A DNA stretch of 64,000 bases, taken from Nicotiana tabacum (taxonomy: Eukaryota > Streptophyta > Magnoliopsida > Solanales > Solanaceae). The stretch is from positions 72,665,519 through 72,729,518 of the forward strand of contig NC_134103.1 in assembly GCF_000715075.1 (NCBI RefSeq). The letters run 5' to 3'. The notes under the pieces were generated by a model. It saw only the letters and a program-made list of their open reading frames with translations, searched no databases and was not told the origin of the DNA. Below, one piece after another: positions 58,905 to 64,000 of this stretch (position 1 is its first letter; every line of letters begins with the position of its first letter). The position numbers were made by a program, and so were the translations under genes.

Positions 58905-59950
58905 GTGGCACACCTTTGTATGCAGCCGACTAGACCCGTGTCAGAATGAGACAAATCTTCTGATCCCACTGGCAGTTCTAGTCGCCTCCATCATGGCCGG
59001 GTACCCGATCAATGTGGGTAACGTGATGTCGGCCAACGTCTCTGTGGTTGCCAGGGAAGCTGACACATCATATCTGTATCCCAACACCATTACTGAGTAT
59101 CTTACGGATGCGAGGGTGGAGCCGAGAGATTTTGATACGAATGTGCGGGCGAAGAAACCTTCTCATGGTACTCGTTGATGGATGCACAAAACCCTATGAA
59201 AAAGGGTCAGCCGCCTACCACCACATGCCAGTCTTATGAGACATCGATATTAGTCGTAGAGGCAATTGACATTCCATCCACTTCAGCCGAGCCTTCAGCT
59301 AGTGCAGCAGCTATGCCTCCACCTCCGGCCTCAGTGCCTTCAGCAACCCCTATTACAAGTTCCACCCCGGCTTTGAGGGTGGTGTTGATGCCTACTGTCC
59401 CACTCTCTACGCTGTGAGTATCCCAGACATTGGCGAGCCTCAACAACTGGATACATACAGCTACTTCAAAGGTTGCTGACATATCTAGTACTGCTGCAGC
59501 ACATTCCTCCATTCCGGCACCTCAGATGCCCCCAACAGTGGAAGAAACATTGAAGAAGCTCCTGGAGAACCAGAACACGATTATGGCTATATTGGTGCAG
59601 CATGGGTCAGTGATAGAAGAATTGGGCAAGGAAGTGAAAAAGATGAGAAAGTCCCAGGTATCCAAGAAATAAGTGGACAAGATCTGGAGACAGGTTACCA
59701 AGCTTACAGCAGCCGGAGATATTCCATTTGATATGTTGATTGACCCACACCATCCAGGCCCAAATCCCACAACACCTACAACACCAGTTGGCCAGGCTGA
59801 GGAGCCAGACTCTAATGTTGACACTGCTGAGGTAGTGTGTCAGATGTTCATCAACCCAGTCACTCCTAGAGTTGAGGACGATGAGATCCAGTTGGAGGAG
59901 ACTGAGGGTGGTGGTGATGTTGTGGCCACAAAGCTAGCCAGGGAGCCATA
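58905..59950 (+). pseudogene. Athila env-position ORF, second part
   Basis: It resumes after the Tekay copy and contains IMAGYPINVGNVMSANVSVV and DTSYLYPNTITEYLTDARV, resembling the end of the putative plant transposon protein domain, followed by DTNVRAKKPSHG. An Ala/Pro/Ser/Thr-rich region (59240-59400), a short coiled coil (TVEETLKKLLENQNTIMAIL and VIEELGKEVKKMRKSQVSKK, 59533-59670) and an acidic tail complete it. Frame changes near 59175 and 59415 and a stop at 59670 break it. No membrane segment is seen. Confidence 0.6.
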
Positions 59951-62939
59951 AGGAGTTTTCTTCACTCTTACTCTTCATTTACTCTTATTTTGTTAAGCAT
60001 TCGAGACAATGCTTATTTTTATTCGGGGGGGGGGTGGAGTTTATTTGATATGATTTGATGATTCTGAGACAATTGGTTTGTAATAAATGACAGTATTCTC
60101 TTCTTTTTCCTTATTCTGTATATATTCTCTCTTCCCTTCTCTCATTATGAATATATCTTCTCTCATTATGTATATTCGTATTTCTTTCAATAGTTTTTGT
60201 TTGTAGCTTCTTTATGTTTGGTACTCTTACTAGTTAGTGTTTAATTTAGTAGCTTCTTATCTATTTATATCTTCATTTTGGATTAGTAGCTTCGTTTCGA
60301 TTTAGTAGCCTCTTTTCTATTTAGTAGATTCTTTTTATATTTTAGTGGATAATAAGCCTTTGGTTTTCTTAATGTCGCGGTTCTTTCCAAAGGTAGTTTT
60401 TTGTGTGAATTGGGTGACTCTTCCCAACGATGGATGGCGTGACAACCTTCTTAAGGGACTGACTTCATTTTTGGTGTTTAGGTAATAATAGTAGTAGTAA
60501 TGAATAAAAAGACCTAATTAAGTCATACTCAAAGAGTCAAACATGCTTCACTTGGCACCAACACACTTAATTATGTGCTTATGGTTAAAAATAAGGTTTT
60601 TGGAAAGAAATAGCTCTAGTTAGTGACTTTGCGTCTCTTGTGTTGACTTAGGTAATCATCGAGTGGTTTAATCGAGTCATATTGATTTTCAATCTTGAAT
60701 ATGGTCGTTGTGGGCCCTCGACTCTATCCTCTTTAACAATCCAGTTGCGTGAGGGGTGAGGTGTTTTTGTTGCTAGTCCAAGGACCCGTGTGAATGGTCT
60801 AGAACTTGCCCCGAATGTGTTTCAAGGCGAAATTTAAGTTTTGCTTGGCTTGAGAAGTGATTGTAGGCTTTCCTTGACCCGCTTAAATTTTTTCATTGCC
60901 TACAAATGTTGTTATCCCTAGTCAACCCATTTGAGCCTCGCGGCTTTCTCATTTGATAACCATGTTACAAGCCTTTACCCGTTTTGTCGTGACCCTCTCT
61001 TGGTACCCGAGCTTTCCTTAACACTCTTGTGAAACAATTGGCTAAAAATGTAAGTTTGGGGGAGAGACAAGGAACTTGAAAGAGGTATCAAGGCACAAAA
61101 AGAGAAAATAAATGATGAGAAGGAAAGGCAAGAAAAGGAAAGAACAAAAAGAAAAAAAATAAAAAAAAAGTGAATAAGTGGAAAAGTTGAAGGGATTCAA
61201 AGAAAAGTAATGATACAAAGCATGGATAAATCAAAGAGGGAGAAAATGAATGTCATGATCAAGAAAGAGTAATGTTAAGTCTCTCTAGTTCCCCAAGGAA
61301 AAGAAAGTGCTTCAAGGAATTGGTAAAGCATGAGCCGAGAATAAAACAATGGAGTGCTTAAGGAAAGGTGAACCCACTCAACCATAGTGTATCCAACCTT
61401 GGTCCAAACGCCTTCATTACATCCTAAAAAAGCCCTACGTAATTTCAAGCCGAGTGAGCTTACATTAGTGGCGATCTACATGAGGGGCAAGCCTATGGTA
61501 CTTGAAGTCGTACTTGCGACATTCTCTTGAGAGATGAGTGAACCTTTCACAAATCTTTGGATTGAATGCTAAAATTCTTAAGTGAGCTAGGCAAATGGAG
61601 AGTACAGGAGGAGGAGTTTGGGATCCACAATGACCTACATGAAAGAGCGAGCTTCCTTGATGAATAAAGTCAACTCTTGATGCTCAAGTGTCACATTAGA
61701 ACTAAGTATGCATAAAAGTTTAACTGGTCGCCTTGTGATAATACATAAGTAGTGTGGGTAATTGTTGGTCCCAATTGATGTGTGAATGGCTTACTTTTGA
61801 TTGGCTGGAATGACCCTTAACTTGCTAGTTCAAGGACCCGTGCCAATGGTCTAGAACTTGCCCCAAATGTGTTTCAAGGCGAAATTTTAAGTTTTGCTTG
61901 GCTTGAGAAGTGATTGTAGGCTTTCCTTGACCCGCTTAAATATTTCAATTGCCTACCAATGTTGTTATCCCTAGCCAACCCATTTGTGCCTCGAGCCTTT
62001 CTCATTTGATAACTATGTTACAAGCCTTTACCCGTTTTGTCGTGACCCTCTCTTGGCACCCGAGCTTTCCTTAACACTCTTGTGAAACAACTGGCTAAAA
62101 ATGTAAGTTTGGGGGAGAGACGAGGAACTTGAAAGAGGTATCAAGGCACAAAAAGAGAAAATAAATGATGAGAAGGAAAGGCAAGAAAAGGAAACAACAA
62201 AAAGAAAAAAGAATACAAAAACAAAAGTGAATAAGTGGAAAAGTTGAAGGGATTCAAAGAAAAGTAATGATACAAATCATGGAGAAATCAAAGAGGGAGA
62301 AAATGAATGTCATGATCAAGAAAGAGTGATGTTAAATCTCTCTAGTTCCCCAAGGAAAAGAAAGTGCTTCAAGGAATTGGCAAAGCATGAGCCGAGAATA
62401 AAGAAATGGAGTGCTTAAGGAAAGGTGAACCCACTCAACCATAGTGTATCCAACCTTGGTACAAAATCCTTCATTGCATCCTGAAAAAGCCCTACGTGAT
62501 TTCAAGCCGAGTGAGCTTACATTAGTGGCGATCTACATGAGGGGCAAGCCTATGGTACTTGAAGCCGTACTTGCGACATTCTCTTGAGAGAGATGAGTGA
62601 ACCTTTCACAAATCTTTGTATTGATTGCTAAAATTCTTAAGTGAGCTAGGAAAATGGAGAGTACATGAGGAGGAGTTTGGGATCCACAATGACCTACATG
62701 AAAGAGCGAGCTTCCTTGATGAATAAAGTCAATTCTTGATGCTCAAGTGTCACATAACTAAATATGTATAAAGTTTAACTGGTCGCATTGTTGATAATAC
62801 ATAAGTAGTGTGGGTAATTGTCGGTCCCAATTGATGTGTGAATGGCTCACTTTTGATTGTATGGAATGACCTTTAACTTGTGGAGGTGGGAACTATTTTA
62901 TTTGCTTGATAACAAGCAAAAACTTAAGTTTGGGAGAGT
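59951..62939 (+). other. Athila 3' untranslated region with large tandem duplication
   Basis: Non-coding. It contains a run of ten or more G at about 60025-60034, repeats of AGTAGCTTCTT-like words (60200-60330), a roughly 1.05-kb tandem duplication, and the final polypurine-like AAGTTTGGGAGAGT (62926-62939) just before the 3' LTR. Confidence 0.7.
60774..62890. repeat. About 1.05-kb direct tandem duplication
   Basis: Unit 1 starts near 60774 (CTAGTCCAAGGACCCGTGTG) and unit 2 near 61823 (CTAGTTCAAGGACCCGTGCC); both end GAATGACC.TTAACTTG (61820 and 62880). They are collinear throughout, each with TAAGTTTGGGGGAGAGAC (61052 and 62105), a polypurine-tract-like motif, and an A/G-rich block. Confidence 0.9.
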
Positions 62940-64000
62940 TGATAAGTGGGGATTTTGACTACTTATTAGCGTCTTTTAGCTTTTGTTTTAGTCTAAAAGT
63001 TTTTAATTGTGTTCCCAAAATTGATGAAATATGAAAAATTTGCAGGAATGTTGGAAGTCGGACTCCCGAGATGAAATCCGACTCAAAAAAGAGTAACCAA
63101 AATACAAGGCAACAAAAGGCACAATAGCTTGCAAAGTGCGGACCGCAAAATTCCATCTGCGGCCGCAAACAATGAAGCAAATCCCAACAGGGTTTCCTAG
63201 CAAACTGCGGATCGCACAGGAATTGTGCGGCCGCAAATGAAGAACTGGAGATGAACTTTAGAGGGTGTGAAATTTTCCAAAGTCCAAGTCCCTCAAGAAT
63301 GCGGACCGCACAAGAATTGTGCAGCCACAAAAGTAAAGATGCGAACCGCAGAAGACCAGGTTGCGGCCGCAGTGATAAATCTGTGGACCGCAGAAACAAT
63401 GCCTCGCAGCCGCAGTGGCGAATTGTGTGGCCGCAGAATCCCAGCTCCTGCAAAGATGAAGACTTTTGCGGACCGCACATGTTTTCTCCGGCCGCAGAAT
63501 CTCCTGAAGGGCATTTTTATCCGAAATTTCCATCCTTGTATAAATAGACGAGTTTCACAAAATTAGGTTAATTTTTGACATCAGCAAGTCCTATAGTCAT
63601 TTTTCTTTTCTTCTTTTAGTAGTTTTCTATATTTTGGGATATTTTAACATAGATTTTGTCATTTTGACTTTCCAGTATGAGTTTAATTAGTATTTCTTCT
63701 TCTATTTCTTCAATTTCAAGCATAAGTAGCTAGATGTTTACTAGGGTTGTGACCCAACCCTAGTATGTAAACCTTATGGGTATCTAATTTAGTGTTTTTT
63801 TATGATTGGGTGTTTATTATTTAGCCTTGTTCATGATTTAATTTGTGGAATTAATGGTTGCAAATATTAGTTCATGCCTAATTGACTTAGTCTCTACTTG
63901 AGAATGAGAGACTTAGTCTAGAAAAACTTGGCTAACAAAAAATTGGGTCAATCGAGAGATTGATCAACCCAATTAAAGGGTTCAACCTAGAGATAGTAAT
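62940..64000 (+). repeat. 3' LTR of the Athila element (cut by window end)
   Basis: It starts TGATAAGTGGGGATTTTG and follows the 5' LTR base for base with scattered differences to about the equivalent of 34245. A TATAAATA box at 63539 follows the array. The last 0.45-0.5 kb lie outside the window. Confidence 0.9.
63136..63500. repeat. GC-word array in the Athila 3' LTR
   Basis: Homologous to 33366-33740. First pairs at 63138/63159 (21 apart) and 63207/63227 (20 apart). Compared with the 5' LTR copy it lacks about 45 bases holding two words near 63320 but keeps other words intact. A 173-codon minus-strand frame over it is an accident of the GC-rich repeats. Confidence 0.88.

Larger units (their letters stand above)
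33170..64000 (+). mobile_element. Athila-lineage Gypsy retrotransposon (3' end beyond window)
   Basis: LTRs at 33170-34708 and from 62940, a TTGGCGCCGTTGCCGG primer-binding region, gag-protease, RT, RNase H, integrase, a long spacer and an env-position ORF occur in Athila order. Two other elements are nested in it (37843-44996 and 48444-58904). Without them it measures at least 13.2 kb, normal for Athila. It inserted in the Tat integrase; the left flank ends TTGCA, so TTGCA is the predicted target duplication to the right of the window. It is defective: the middle of gag and the RT/RNase H junction are missing. Confidence 0.9.

Noticed and set aside
62959..63480. 173-codon minus-strand open frame, Cys- and Arg-rich
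   Set aside because: It lies over the GC-word array of the Athila 3' LTR. The words contain no stop in that frame and the matching 5' LTR frame is broken, so it is a by-product of the repeats, not a gene.
33170..64000. Integrated plant virus or pararetrovirus
   Set aside because: All RT-bearing segments have LTRs, primer sites, integrase and Gypsy or Copia domain order; no coat or movement protein signature was seen.

Overview
The window reads as plant nuclear DNA from a large, repeat-rich genome, most likely Solanaceae and probably Nicotiana. That inference rests on a caffeoyl-CoA O-methyltransferase (CCoAOMT) gene of the usual dicot five-exon layout, a LINE/SINE tail ending in (TTG)n of the type known from tobacco, Stowaway-like and hAT-like small elements, and very long nested LTR retrotransposons. 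No species assignment was computed. No bacterial, viral, rRNA, tRNA or CRISPR feature was found.

Left part (1-14019): one host gene plus small repeats. The only intact host gene is CCoAOMT on the minus strand (5572-8166; five exons, 240 codons plus stop). Around it lie a probable Copia LTR (about 1090-1884), an inverted-repeat element filled with palindromic units (2090-2584), a 983-bp hAT-like element with a perfect 8-bp target duplication (3582-4564), a MITE in CCoAOMT intron 2 that carries a piece of plastid ycf2 (7271-7798), a 5'-truncated RTE-type LINE (10076-11075), a Stowaway-like MITE (11104-11352) and further TIR elements, one nested in another (11928-13703).

Right part (14020-64000): a nest of LTR retrotransposons. 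The base is the 3' half of a Tat-lineage Gypsy element on the minus strand (14020-33169). It has pol integrase at 32208-33169 and an opposite-strand ORF with at least one intron and a polyadenylation signal. Its antisense ORF is split by a SIRE-like Copia (15020-28626), which is itself split by a 3.55-kb solo LTR (17900-21451). Its integrase is split by an Athila-lineage Gypsy (33170 to beyond the window end). Inside the Athila copy sit a minus-strand gag-protease-only Athila-like element (37843-44996), at the RT/RNase H junction, and a complete but dead Tekay/Del-type chromovirus (48444-58904), in the env-like ORF. All retrotransposon ORFs carry stops or frameshifts.

The most striking unexplained structure is a set of arrays of GC-rich near-palindromic words (GCGGACCGC, GCGGCCGC, CGCGATCGCG types). 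They lie in the LTRs of three element families and in the Athila internal region, and the words are spaced almost exactly 20-21 bp apart, about two helical turns. In three of the array types a TATA-like box lies a short way downstream. The Tekay-type LTRs also carry 52-54-bp tandem units, each holding a short hairpin whose arms vary in a pairing-preserving way.
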